DNA from: Oscillospiraceae bacterium
GTDB taxonomy: Bacteria; Bacillota; Clostridia; Oscillospirales; Acutalibacteraceae
NCBI GenBank assembly: GCA_009779495.1
Contig: WRED01000007.1
Location: 1 to 56,642 of the forward strand
Length of the DNA: 56,642 bases
Reading direction: 5' to 3'
In this document: piece after piece, positions 35,201 through 41,984 of the stretch
How positions within the stretch are numbered: the first letter of the stretch is position 1
Layout: every line of letters begins with the position of its first letter
Notes under the pieces: model-generated
Database searches by the model: none
What the model saw: the letters and a program-made list of their open reading frames with translations, nothing else
Told to the model about the DNA's origin: nothing
Made by a program: the position numbers and the translations under genes

Positions 35201-35591
35201 TGTCGTTTTTGGACAACGTTGATCCGTTGTGATAAGGCAAAAACGCCCCGCTGTCAAAAAAGACTTGAAGAGATACCGTAGACGCATAATAAGTCGTTTT
35301 AAAAGAAACGCCGACTTCAACAATATCCCCTTCCTCTAAGACATCTCCGTTTTCAACCTTCGCGCCTCTTACGTTTTCAACAGCATCCCACTTATAGACA
35401 TCCAGTTTAGCCGTTGCTGTTCCGTCTCCGGCATTAAGTCCGTAGTATATCCCGTCAGTGAATGCCGTGCCAGTCTGGGTAATGGGATCAGGAATTGACG
35501 AAATCAATGCCGCGGAAACAGCAATCGAAAACACGCTGAATGCCATGATAAGAGAAAGTGTTACCGCAAGGGTTTTCTTTACCAGTTTCAT
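29298..35591 (-). CDS. Giant secreted multidomain protein with Cys/His repeats
   Basis: A 2097-residue exported protein with a signal peptide (LAVTLSLIMAFSVFSIAVSAA, residue 8-28). Visible modules in order: an N-terminal cohesin-like beta region (about 30-280, EEGDIVEVGVSFKTTYYAS); several InlB/Listeria-Bacteroides-type repeats (about 360-680, such as DFDGWSGDDGSTYAPGATAT and FDKWVTAPGGSTEF); a second cohesin-like domain (about 800-1000, TYTITPNKAKVDPGDVVMF); seven or eight Cys/His-rich repeats of ~70 residues (about 1070-1620); and four C-terminal Ig-like repeats of ~110 residues (about 1630-2097), each with a W-x-x-x-R/K-x-F/H-x-x-G pattern. No sortase motif, catalytic domain or dockerin is seen. 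GGAGG lies 11 nt before the ATG. It is last in a three-gene unit; adhesion or scaffold function is inferred. Confidence 0.85.
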   Translation of the reverse strand: MKLVKKTLAVTLSLIMAFSVFSIAVSAALISSIPDPITQTGTAFTDGIYYGLNAGDGTATAKLDVYKWDAVENVRGAKVENGDVLEEGDIVEVGVSFKTTYYASTVSLQVFFDSGAFLPYHNGSTLSKNDMGTDLFAGANPCVVTTDGDASVPKASDAFGGSWTFWETRTGTPSLRKTARYWVNTGSQPDAVKHPADIPAAYRTVNVLSTALADLRFFLFTAAAAVDGASAGALIKIPDYEYFKFKLKVVAPATDTGLSPIFISNASVRASSLPVETNHKTFVTCVPSGTMADLTGATTLGHTYDLRAAQLAFDINGEVQGNVFDVVVKDAGGNIIDSDTGVTTFDLPSTTALPNDGKDYDFDGWSGDDGSTYAPGATATITQNTVFTPIFTQLFTISFAGTNGTVSPTSVQKRYGDVWNEDWLPTDFTPSNGYTEVGGSWSATPETVTENTTITYTFAKDAGQWATLTFETGGNGTINGGSADVVVEVLKTADWSTVTVPTPVGTGNYFFVNWTPAIPSGTIGAGGTYTANFTNQVPYSVEVYVMGTNGLYPATPTINNGSAEIGKPLTINELAEVIYGEDPGYFLDKTYGGYKVSTSSLVSGEVFKIYVARAQVTYNWWADEDDQDLFATVTYRFEANVTNPVGTPAAPEGFEFDKWVTAPGGSTEFVPGTAAAIGPVNIYAKFVEEPEGELDFTAFDAAIANMINRYNLFFFKDEAILQVAAVLGYETDDVEAFLGNYLSMPPIPWAYADLGELNTQSKINAKTLAITNLTTELREYSRKDGTALVNSANSDYLAETKGTITYTITPNKAKVDPGDVVMFQLFLGNLNFYLNGIACPILFDPNRWDLVTNDGYDDYFFTYEEALADENSDGDPFFIEEFIKLVGGTAVTNNYDPSISAILHGNYKKTAGNDLVRYPREYQGNDPGSIAYRNTHKFIWVMVMDRVRAGSTPQRYTSNQVFLQFKLRAKSGAAYDGSTTLVGPEESWGPRNYEEYTVASVFSSDAFYGFYEMRNAVPGTIYSAAPGVYNWGLPEYGQSLITIFNPLSPFEHTRTVVNTPVQFGEATQHEHDFGGWISDGDGKHFKVCANDDCNLVDNKTESEDCTFGPVQNTPSTTCGEPGTNKYTCTECGYFYTEDDGVTKQHAYSGAFTSDGDETHSRLCTNGCGTKETVAHDLSSAYTAPVNCGDFGFTTTTCSGCNYSKVVTDGTSKQHVWSPGVVSKGDGTHAKQCTLCDAWDSATLDDCDGFGDYVSNDDGTHNVYCTECGYLIEEDEDCDLDDSWWSNGPNSYHWRDCFFCGYVETGAHVWVFAYAGQQGGKDGKWYECSVCYEEKWVEDDVCDHEWGDWTYNGSGSTHTHSRECSICNEVEGPVACSFNKVNAPSTACGVDGIDTYTCSVCAFYYTEDDGLPREHDLSDGWISDDDDTHTVSCKYSNCDYFDTESHSKVNDGSYVPPVNCGDFGYQPLKCEDCDWTGSLVDTTAKAHDWTGPWVSEDDDTHNKLCKNGCETLFGSQAHTKVAGDYVPATTCGEKGYTEWTCEDCDWTFKALDPAAKPHDWTGAWVDDENGDDNGAGTHSKACLNDCGATQTESHDWVLNDETYRAPTTSEDGYAEYDCECGAWYERVIPMVTGNVLWAGYNTLEADDEISWIGSELVAEDGFVYVIAKAVVDGHPLSKIQIREEGSQTLHFTYDAAHGSVVNKVAVMYMGHECWLWVIEKELENGPYTAIAKYDFGDPIDLIPNELGYDFIVDVETEDPDVAKYDFNVYSAEVAPLEADDYTSAYSTAGQTITIVTGVDVLKVSLLDTSTSGTLTYALTNAAVVVTSKTITIGGEEVDVLEWVISRRFAIGVYPFEIFVQYRDEDIPSFVTVGSEVGLEFAVAKIDQTVTADQIVEDFAVSKSAYDLGEATVYTVTTLNTAARIQLVFADGSTLTYTKDDVAVNQANKLIWTVNRPHGVGSYLVTLKVYTTAWTTFTGNTVSFTVSAPTVTPPSVEDGIISFEIDNASVTFGTTSVVTFVTSMNVDKIRLVSTVDGGTMTFAKTAFVSVVEDEGTLVWTLNRKFTKGAWDFYVEAKVAGVTANDGWVRADTNLVLTVA

Positions 35592-35651
35592 CTGCTAATT
35601 TTCCTCCTTAAAAATATTATATGCTTTTCGCAAAAGCGAATAAGACCTTAA

Positions 35652-36830
35652 TTAAGACCATGGAATAACCGGCGAGTTGTTAACCAACGTCCGCGTCTGA
35701 CTCAGGTAGCCTTTGTATAAAACTCCGCAATCAATCAGGTAACTGAAATCCGCTCCATTATCATAGATACCGTCAAAATTGACGTCAGCCGCGAACAAAA
35801 CCGGATGATCCTTGGCATCATACGAATCCATATTCTGCATCCAATTGAGGGCATACATTTGTATACTCATGGACATGGCTGCATCGTCCGAGTTAACCAC
35901 GCGGTCACCGTTGAGATCACCGAAGACAATAAACGTATAATCCCTGATCGGCACATCATCGGCGGTGGTCAGGTGAAGTACGGCGCCTGTACTGATACAT
36001 CCCATCTCGTTCGGCGTTATGGTATACTTCGCGCCGCCAGTCGTCCTGAGATAAGTATTATGGTAATCTTCAATATACCAATAATCGGTAAACATCTCAG
36101 TAAACCCGTACAGATATCCCAACTCATTGTCAACCACCACATCAAGCTGTTCAGATCTCTTAAGCAGCGCAGGAGCCTCATTGAACGCCGTAACGGTCTC
36201 GTATCCCGGACTTTGCGTAACCGTCAGCGTTTGGAGCGTATAGTTGGAGGTAGAGTCTGACGTGTCCTCAAGCGCCTGGTGATAGAACACATTATCCCTG
36301 TAATAATCAAGCGTGGGGATTATGATTCTGGATGAAGCGCCGTTTGTAAACGTACCTGCCGGTTTCACCCGGAGCTGGAACGTAAAGCAATCTTCACCTT
36401 GTGGTTTGTTGTAATAATTCGGGTTGCCCGCAAACGTGTTCGCGGTCCACTGCACCAAAAGGCATCCATAATTCGAGGTTGTATACGGAGAAATAAACAT
36501 GGATGAATCGCCCAAACTGGATGTAAGCGACGCGCCTTGCATACCCAATGCCAAAGGCTGAACATTGCCTATATTGCCGCTTTCCGTCACCATTTCCAAA
36601 ACGTTGGTCTGGAACATGATCGGCCAACGCATCCCGATACAATTGTAGTCACTCTTTACAAAAACAGTAAACGTGACAATGTCACCGGGCTGGAGGTTAG
36701 CGTTCTTGTCCGCCGTAATTGTGAGCGTTATCGTGCCCGAATCCTGACGCGCGCTCGCGCCGATCGCCAAAGAGGCGAATACAAGGAGGATCGCAACTAT
36801 AATCATAGTTATTTTTCTAACTTTTTTCAT
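35652..36830 (-). CDS. Secreted protein with cohesin-like domain and dockerin
   Basis: A 392-residue exported protein: signal peptide (ITMIIVAILLVFASLAIGASA, residue 7-27), a cohesin-like domain (about 30-200) opening with TITLTITADKNANLQPGDIVTF and MRWPIMFQTNVLEMV, a middle region with KYTITPNEMG, and a C-terminal pair of calcium-loop repeats (GDLNGDRVVNSDDAA near residue 303 and ADVNFDGIYDNGADFS near 347) typical of type I dockerins. Cohesin binds dockerin in cellulosomes; having both on one small protein suggests an adaptor. The second loop is degenerate (NGADFS). GGGGAGGAAGGAA precedes the ATG. It lies between two other secreted-protein genes. Confidence 0.85.
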   Translation of the reverse strand: MKKVRKITMIIVAILLVFASLAIGASARQDSGTITLTITADKNANLQPGDIVTFTVFVKSDYNCIGMRWPIMFQTNVLEMVTESGNIGNVQPLALGMQGASLTSSLGDSSMFISPYTTSNYGCLLVQWTANTFAGNPNYYNKPQGEDCFTFQLRVKPAGTFTNGASSRIIIPTLDYYRDNVFYHQALEDTSDSTSNYTLQTLTVTQSPGYETVTAFNEAPALLKRSEQLDVVVDNELGYLYGFTEMFTDYWYIEDYHNTYLRTTGGAKYTITPNEMGCISTGAVLHLTTADDVPIRDYTFIVFGDLNGDRVVNSDDAAMSMSIQMYALNWMQNMDSYDAKDHPVLFAADVNFDGIYDNGADFSYLIDCGVLYKGYLSQTRTLVNNSPVIPWS

Positions 36831-36856
36831 TTCCTTCCTCCCCTTGAAGAAATTTT

Positions 36857-36899
36857 CTTCTGCCGCAAGCCAACTTGCTTTGCCGACCTGCGGCAGAAG
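36857..36899 (-). promoter_or_regulatory. Intercistronic stem-loop
   Basis: CTTCTGCCGCA (36857-36867) and TGCGGCAGAAG (36889-36899) form a perfect 11-bp stem with a 21-nt loop between the 1434- and 392-residue genes. There is no long T-tract after it on the minus strand (AAAATTTCTTC), so RNA processing, stability or partial termination are all possible. Confidence 0.6.
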
Positions 36900-36940
36900 C
36901 TGTTTTAATCAGTGATGTTTAGCTGAAAACAAATGTGCCA

Positions 36941-39900
36941 TTACCATTGTTGCATATAATTATTCGGATCTAATGAGTTTTGTTTTATTGTTCCATACCA
37001 AAAAACATGGCTTATTAAAATTGCGGCATCGTCTGGAGTCAGTGCTCCGTCGCGGTTTAAATCGGCCGCCAGAGCAAATGGGTTAGCGTAAACATCCATA
37101 TCCCAAGTCCAAGTATATGCATATTCCATCGCATTGACAAAAGCCGCCACATCGTCTTGACCTGCAAGGCCGTCACCGTCCAAATCTCCAAAATAGGATA
37201 TCCAATACCGCTCCACGACATTGCCCTCAAGATCCTTAAGCAAAACGCTCGTACCATTGGATTGAGCACCCACATCGTTGTACTGATAATCAAGCTCATA
37301 TGTTCCATCAATCGCCTCAATCAAACCATCTACGTACGCACCGTTAAAGTCATCAAGGCCGTAAATGAAGTTGTTCGGCATCATGTCGCCCCACCATTCG
37401 CTACAATCCTTGTTACCAAACGGAATCTCGTTGGCATACATGATCTCGACAGAACGATTTGACATAAAACCATCTTCCATGTTCGCAATCATATCTTCAA
37501 CCGCCACAAGCCTCGGATTAAGCGTTTCGCCTGTGTCATACTTCAACTGCTTGCGCGCGTTAATCAACACCGAACGAGCCGTATTGACCTTAGACTGGCG
37601 CAAGCCGCCGTCGGTAAGGTACCAAACATCCTTGTAGGGATCCTGCACAGCGCTGCCGATCGACTCGCCGTTAACCTGACTCGCAAAAGTACGCGCCTCA
37701 ACGAAGTTGCTCCAGGATGTCGCCGTGTAGTTGTCGTTATTGATCTGGTTGGAGATATCCAACTCTTCCGCGAGGTGCTCCGTATAAGCCCTCAGGCGTT
37801 TCAGCCTGCCGCCGTAAAGATCCACTCTGTGCTTCATGTAAGCGGCTTCGATCGCACCGACAATTGTACCCTCCGCGTCTTTCTTGATCATACTTTCAGC
37901 GGCCGACCTCTCGGGTGAGAAGTTGTTATAGGTATAGGTCACATAGTCCTCGTCGGTGAAATAGAACTTGTTGGGATCGTTGTAGGGAAGATCGCCGTTA
38001 CCAACAGGGGGATTGTAGTACACGGCCAAAGCGTTCGCAACGGCTGTAACGCCGCCGGCGTCTTCCTTGATACCCTGTTTGAGCTGATCAACATACTTCG
38101 CAAGCGCTTCGGCAGCTGCCTTGTACTTGCTGCCATGCGTTGTGTTGAAAGCTTGATCCGGCTTCGGACGGTATACGATAGCTACCGCATCCTCAATCGC
38201 TTTGATATAGTTTGCCCATACCGTATCACCGTTCACGGTCTCGGACTCAGGCTCAGGACCAAAGCCATAATCAACTTCGTACTCCCAAGTATAATCGCCC
38301 GACTCATAGGCACTCTTCTGACGGTTAGAATTCAGCGCGTCATTAAGCAGCTTGGGCAGTCCGTAATCGTTGTACACCCATATATAATATGTGTAGTAGA
38401 GATTTTCCGAAGGACCTCCGGCTCTCGTCGAGCTGGCCTGAAGCTGAATGGTGCTGGTAAACGGTTGTGTGTTTGCGGCCGGAAGCAAAGCGCCCTCGGC
38501 CACCTTGTACGGATTGTAAGTCCATGTGCCGCCCTTACCCTCTGTCTGGATAGGATCAAGCGGATTAATGGACACTCCTGGAATGCCTGGCGCTGTGGAT
38601 GCCGTCAAAGAAACTGTGGCGTTTATTGTATGGCTTGACAAGGAACCTTGACCCGTTCTCCTCCAAACCTCAATCTTAAAGTTTTCAAGGGATGACAGCC
38701 TTGCGTCTTGATTCAGGAAGATACCCTGAGCCCTCATGAGGTAATGGGTGTTGTCGTCAGTAATATTAGCCATCACAGACACATCGGAACCCCTGTCGGA
38801 GCCGATTCCGCTGGTGAGGAAAGCAAAGCAATTCTGGACAAGCGACTGGCTCGTTATGGCCGTTCCGTCCTGTCCCAAAAGGTTGTAGGTTATCGTAACC
38901 CTAAGCGTTTTGTTTGCCGCGTTGCCAGCGGTAAGTCCCTTAATGGTGAATGTTGAGGACGCGCCGCCCGGGATATTATTAGTGCTGGGTGTAACCGAAA
39001 CTCCGGACACCGTAGCCCCGTCCAAATACGCGTCAGCGCTTATGATCTGATACGTATACAGCTTGTCAGCCGTCTGGTTGCCGTATATATCCGTATGTGC
39101 CGTATTGACGCCGCCCGAACCGTTAAACATATAAAATGTATTCAGGTTATCCGAGCCGGACGTGAAAGCAAACGTGTCAGGCAAGCTTATGAACGGATAG
39201 CCGAAATACTGGCCGTCAGTAAGCCCGAGGATCATGCAGAGTATCGGCAGCAGGGCGTCAAGCAAATTATCAGAGGCCCTGTCGTACAGACTCACCAGCA
39301 GATTAGTTATAAGCTCGCCCAGGAACGCGGGATTAATTATCATTTCAAGGTTATCATAGGGGTAACCTGTGGGGAAAGTTTGGCCGAACACAAAATCAAT
39401 AATAGACTTGATTCTGGCAAGGAGGATCGTAATGAGATTCCCGTTCAACTCTCCGCTGTCGTTCCTCTGCAGGAGAGCCAGGATGCCGCTGAGATCAAGA
39501 TCAAACAGCTTGACCATTACCTCATCCCTGATGATATCGAAAAGGTTCGTCCATTCCGAGGCGGTCTCGGGGTTGACAGGAAGCCAGTTTGCCGGAATAA
39601 AGTTGAATAAAATTCCGCTGAGCACTTCAAACGCGTCGCCGCCGGGGAAGTAAGATATGATTCCGCCGTAGTTTTCCTGTACCCAGGTCATAAACTTATC
39701 CAGGAAGTCATGCAGACCCATGCCGAAGTAGAATACTTCGTCGTCAACGGGGTTGAGGGGAATAACCTGCGTCAGCACGGTGAGGAGCATATCGACGAGG
39801 ATGCTGAGTATTTCGTCAACAGCCTCGGCCGTATCGGTGGACGGGAAGTCATTGTATTGCATAGAGGGCACGATCTTCGCCGCGACGGATCTGATGATGA

Positions 39901-41245
39901 AATAAACCGCGTCGGCTATCGACTCTCTGTCATTGGGAACGAAAACGTCGTAGACAAGGCTGTTGATGATCGTACGCAGGAGATATGCCATGAATTCTTC
40001 ATCGGTCATCTCGTCGAGCTGGCCGGGCGTTACGATTTCGACAAAGTCCGCGAAGAACTGTCCGCCTGTCTTGCCCAGAAGCTTCTTGGCCACGTCGATG
40101 ATGTTGCCGATAAGCTCATCGTTTGTGCCGAAGACCCAATTGACGTCAAGCTCTGCCGTAGCGATCTCTTCCATGATCAAGCCGAGAATGTCATTGAAGT
40201 GATTTACGAAAGAATCCGTCTTAATGTCGCCCCAAGTGGAGATTTCGTCCGCAAACATCTGCACCGTGAATTCGTAGTCAACATTAACGAAGTCAGCGTT
40301 GCTGTTTTTCCCGCTGTCGTCAACAATGTATTCGCCGGTATTTTCGTCCTTGGTGTACTTCAGGCCGCAAAGCTCGCCGACCCATCTCTTCAGCTGGCCG
40401 TTTACCAGATCAATCAGGACAGGAGCCTGAAGCGCGTAGCGGAGCGCCTTTTCAAGGAGATCGTAAATCGAATCGTTCAAAAGGTCGATTTCGTTTGCGA
40501 TGCCGGGCAGGTTTTCCGCGATGAAATCCTTGATGGTCTCAAAGGTGCTGCCCTCGTCCGCGTCATATGTACCGTCAAGCAGCGAGTTGATGAAATTCGC
40601 AAGATACTGGTCAAGCGTCAGTGACTTCACGTCAAAATTCTCGTCACGATTCGGGAAGAGAAGATCCGCGACCAGCCCTTTCAGCATACCAGGAAGATCC
40701 AACAGATCGGAAATGTCAAAGAAGTTGCCGATCATACCAAGATTAAGAGTACCCGCCAATAGATCTCCGACGACCCACGAGATGTCTCCCAGAAGTTCGA
40801 GCAGTGACATAACGATGTAGATATCCGCGCTGTCACCGCTTGTTCTTAACGGGATGTTTTGTCTCAAGTTTTCTAAAGCACCTCCAAGAGAGGACAAATC
40901 GCCGAGCAGTGCGTATCCCATTGAGCCTCCCGCAATTCCCGTAATCACAGGAATTAAAACCTTAAGCGATGTCACTAACCTATCTATGGAGCGCAGGTCA
41001 AGGTCGATCACCAAGATACCGCCCAAGTCAAGGTTGAGCTGCTGGTTCATGTCGATGAGCATAAGGTCAACCATGTCAAGAGCCATCGTCGCGTACTGTT
41101 CTTTCGTGAAAATGGGCTTGTCGAGAGAGTCAAACTCCTGACCCACAACGTCCTTGTAGGGCGCGGCGTATGCCGCTATGGAAAGCGACGAAACCACAAG
41201 AACGATTGCCAGGAGCGCGCTAAGAACTTTTTTCATGTTTCTCAC
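36941..41245 (-). CDS. Large secreted protein with FIVAR-like domain and C-terminal dockerin
   Basis: A 1434-residue exported protein. The signal peptide is MKKVLSALLAIVLVVSSLSIAAYA. Residues ~30-700 form a long Leu/Ile/Asp-rich helical region I do not recognise. About 700-950 is beta-rich with Thr/Asn-rich linkers, about 1160-1250 resembles a FIVAR domain (DNYTATSWSNFVEARTFASQVN, then ARSVLINARKQL), and the C-terminus is a type I dockerin (GDLDGDGLAGQDDVAAFVN near 1355 and ADLNRDGALTPDDAAILIS near 1398). The GTG at 41245 has GGAGGT exactly 7 nt upstream; the ATG at 41236 is too far from it. It is the first gene after the promoter at 41541-41569. No catalytic motif is visible. Confidence 0.85.
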   Translation of the reverse strand: MRNMKKVLSALLAIVLVVSSLSIAAYAAPYKDVVGQEFDSLDKPIFTKEQYATMALDMVDLMLIDMNQQLNLDLGGILVIDLDLRSIDRLVTSLKVLIPVITGIAGGSMGYALLGDLSSLGGALENLRQNIPLRTSGDSADIYIVMSLLELLGDISWVVGDLLAGTLNLGMIGNFFDISDLLDLPGMLKGLVADLLFPNRDENFDVKSLTLDQYLANFINSLLDGTYDADEGSTFETIKDFIAENLPGIANEIDLLNDSIYDLLEKALRYALQAPVLIDLVNGQLKRWVGELCGLKYTKDENTGEYIVDDSGKNSNADFVNVDYEFTVQMFADEISTWGDIKTDSFVNHFNDILGLIMEEIATAELDVNWVFGTNDELIGNIIDVAKKLLGKTGGQFFADFVEIVTPGQLDEMTDEEFMAYLLRTIINSLVYDVFVPNDRESIADAVYFIIRSVAAKIVPSMQYNDFPSTDTAEAVDEILSILVDMLLTVLTQVIPLNPVDDEVFYFGMGLHDFLDKFMTWVQENYGGIISYFPGGDAFEVLSGILFNFIPANWLPVNPETASEWTNLFDIIRDEVMVKLFDLDLSGILALLQRNDSGELNGNLITILLARIKSIIDFVFGQTFPTGYPYDNLEMIINPAFLGELITNLLVSLYDRASDNLLDALLPILCMILGLTDGQYFGYPFISLPDTFAFTSGSDNLNTFYMFNGSGGVNTAHTDIYGNQTADKLYTYQIISADAYLDGATVSGVSVTPSTNNIPGGASSTFTIKGLTAGNAANKTLRVTITYNLLGQDGTAITSQSLVQNCFAFLTSGIGSDRGSDVSVMANITDDNTHYLMRAQGIFLNQDARLSSLENFKIEVWRRTGQGSLSSHTINATVSLTASTAPGIPGVSINPLDPIQTEGKGGTWTYNPYKVAEGALLPAANTQPFTSTIQLQASSTRAGGPSENLYYTYYIWVYNDYGLPKLLNDALNSNRQKSAYESGDYTWEYEVDYGFGPEPESETVNGDTVWANYIKAIEDAVAIVYRPKPDQAFNTTHGSKYKAAAEALAKYVDQLKQGIKEDAGGVTAVANALAVYYNPPVGNGDLPYNDPNKFYFTDEDYVTYTYNNFSPERSAAESMIKKDAEGTIVGAIEAAYMKHRVDLYGGRLKRLRAYTEHLAEELDISNQINNDNYTATSWSNFVEARTFASQVNGESIGSAVQDPYKDVWYLTDGGLRQSKVNTARSVLINARKQLKYDTGETLNPRLVAVEDMIANMEDGFMSNRSVEIMYANEIPFGNKDCSEWWGDMMPNNFIYGLDDFNGAYVDGLIEAIDGTYELDYQYNDVGAQSNGTSVLLKDLEGNVVERYWISYFGDLDGDGLAGQDDVAAFVNAMEYAYTWTWDMDVYANPFALAADLNRDGALTPDDAAILISHVFWYGTIKQNSLDPNNYMQQW

Positions 41246-41534
41246 AAAATACACCTCCGTAAAATACTAACATACTTATTTTTTGGTATCCAAGACTGAC
41301 CTGCGTGTTGTTCTTTTTCATCCCCGCAAAACGCACACAGACTCATTTTGCGGTTTTCGCGGTGCGCAATCACTCCTTTTTCCGCGGCTTCAGCCAAGTC
41401 TTTTGCCAGACGGTCATTTCATTCGCATGTAGTCGTACCCTAAGTTACAAGATGACCGCGTTTGATTCCGCTGTCCCCCAAAAAAACGATACATGAATCG
41501 GACATAACGGGACAAAACGCCACTCTTAATGGAT
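41246..41534 (-). promoter_or_regulatory. Long structured leader of the dockerin cluster
   Basis: About 290 nt lie between the predicted transcript start and the first start codon. A perfect 8-bp stem (CCGCAAAA at 41324-41331 with TTTTGCGG at 41346-41353) and a small GGCTGAAGCC hairpin near 41388-41397 are visible. It does not match riboswitch classes I can recognise. It may hold a cis-regulatory RNA. Confidence 0.4.
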
Positions 41535-41540
41535 AATATA

Positions 41541-41569
41541 AATATAATCCAATTGCGCAGATTTGTCAA
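41541..41569 (-). promoter_or_regulatory. Strong sigma-A promoter of the dockerin cluster
   Basis: On the minus strand TTGACA (41569-41564), 17-bp spacer, TATATT (41546-41541). The -35 is perfect and the -10 has five of six consensus bases. Confidence 0.75.
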
Positions 41570-41778
41570 TGAATTTCGTATCTAAAAATTCAAATTATAC
41601 TTTTTGTACAAAGTAAAGCCTGTTTTTTAGGTTATGATGAATAGAGAAATTCGTCTTTTGTTCTATTTCAGCAAATATTTGCGTGTTAATTACGTGTTCA
41701 TGATGGAATATTTTCGTGTCCGGCGGCTTTTTCCGAGGATATTTTACGTGCGGGCACACGCGTGAATCAGCCTACCGG

Positions 41779-41879
41779 CCCGGTGCACAAATCAATTGTA
41801 TCACAAACATATATAATGTATACGGCTTTCAGGAATAAATGATTCATATTTTTTTATAATATAGGGATTGTGCACCGGG
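41779..41879. repeat. Inverted repeat element of about 100 bp
   Basis: CCCGGTGCACAA at 41779-41790 is repeated in inverted form at 41868-41879, enclosing a very AT-rich 77-bp interior. The region 41255-41984 has no gene. This could be a remnant of a small mobile element or an extended hairpin. Confidence 0.5.
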
Positions 41880-41918
41880 CGGCCCCCTCATAGAACAATT
41901 TCGCAAGAAATATAATGT

Positions 41919-41969
41919 GTAAAGGGATCAGCTTTACGTGCTTTCCGCATGTAAAGCTGATCCCTTTAC
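41919..41969 (-). terminator. 19-bp inverted repeat after the glucan synthase-like gene
   Basis: Perfect arms at 41919-41937 and 41951-41969 (GTAAAGGGATCAGCTTTAC) with a 13-nt loop, 15 nt past the stop of the giant gene. There is no T-run on the minus side, so termination may rely on the stem. Each arm also holds GTAAAG...CTTTAC, an internal palindrome. Confidence 0.55.
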
Positions 41970-41984
41970 CGCCTTTTATTTTCT

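Noticed and set aside
39710-40624. 304-codon open frame on the plus strand
   Set aside because: It is antisense to the 1434-residue secreted protein, whose signal peptide and dockerin show that the minus strand is the coding one.
41246-41534. Known riboswitch in the dockerin-cluster leader
   Set aside because: I compared it by eye with cyclic di-GMP, cyclic di-AMP, cobalamin, TPP and SAM classes and found no diagnostic motif, so I list only an unclassified leader.
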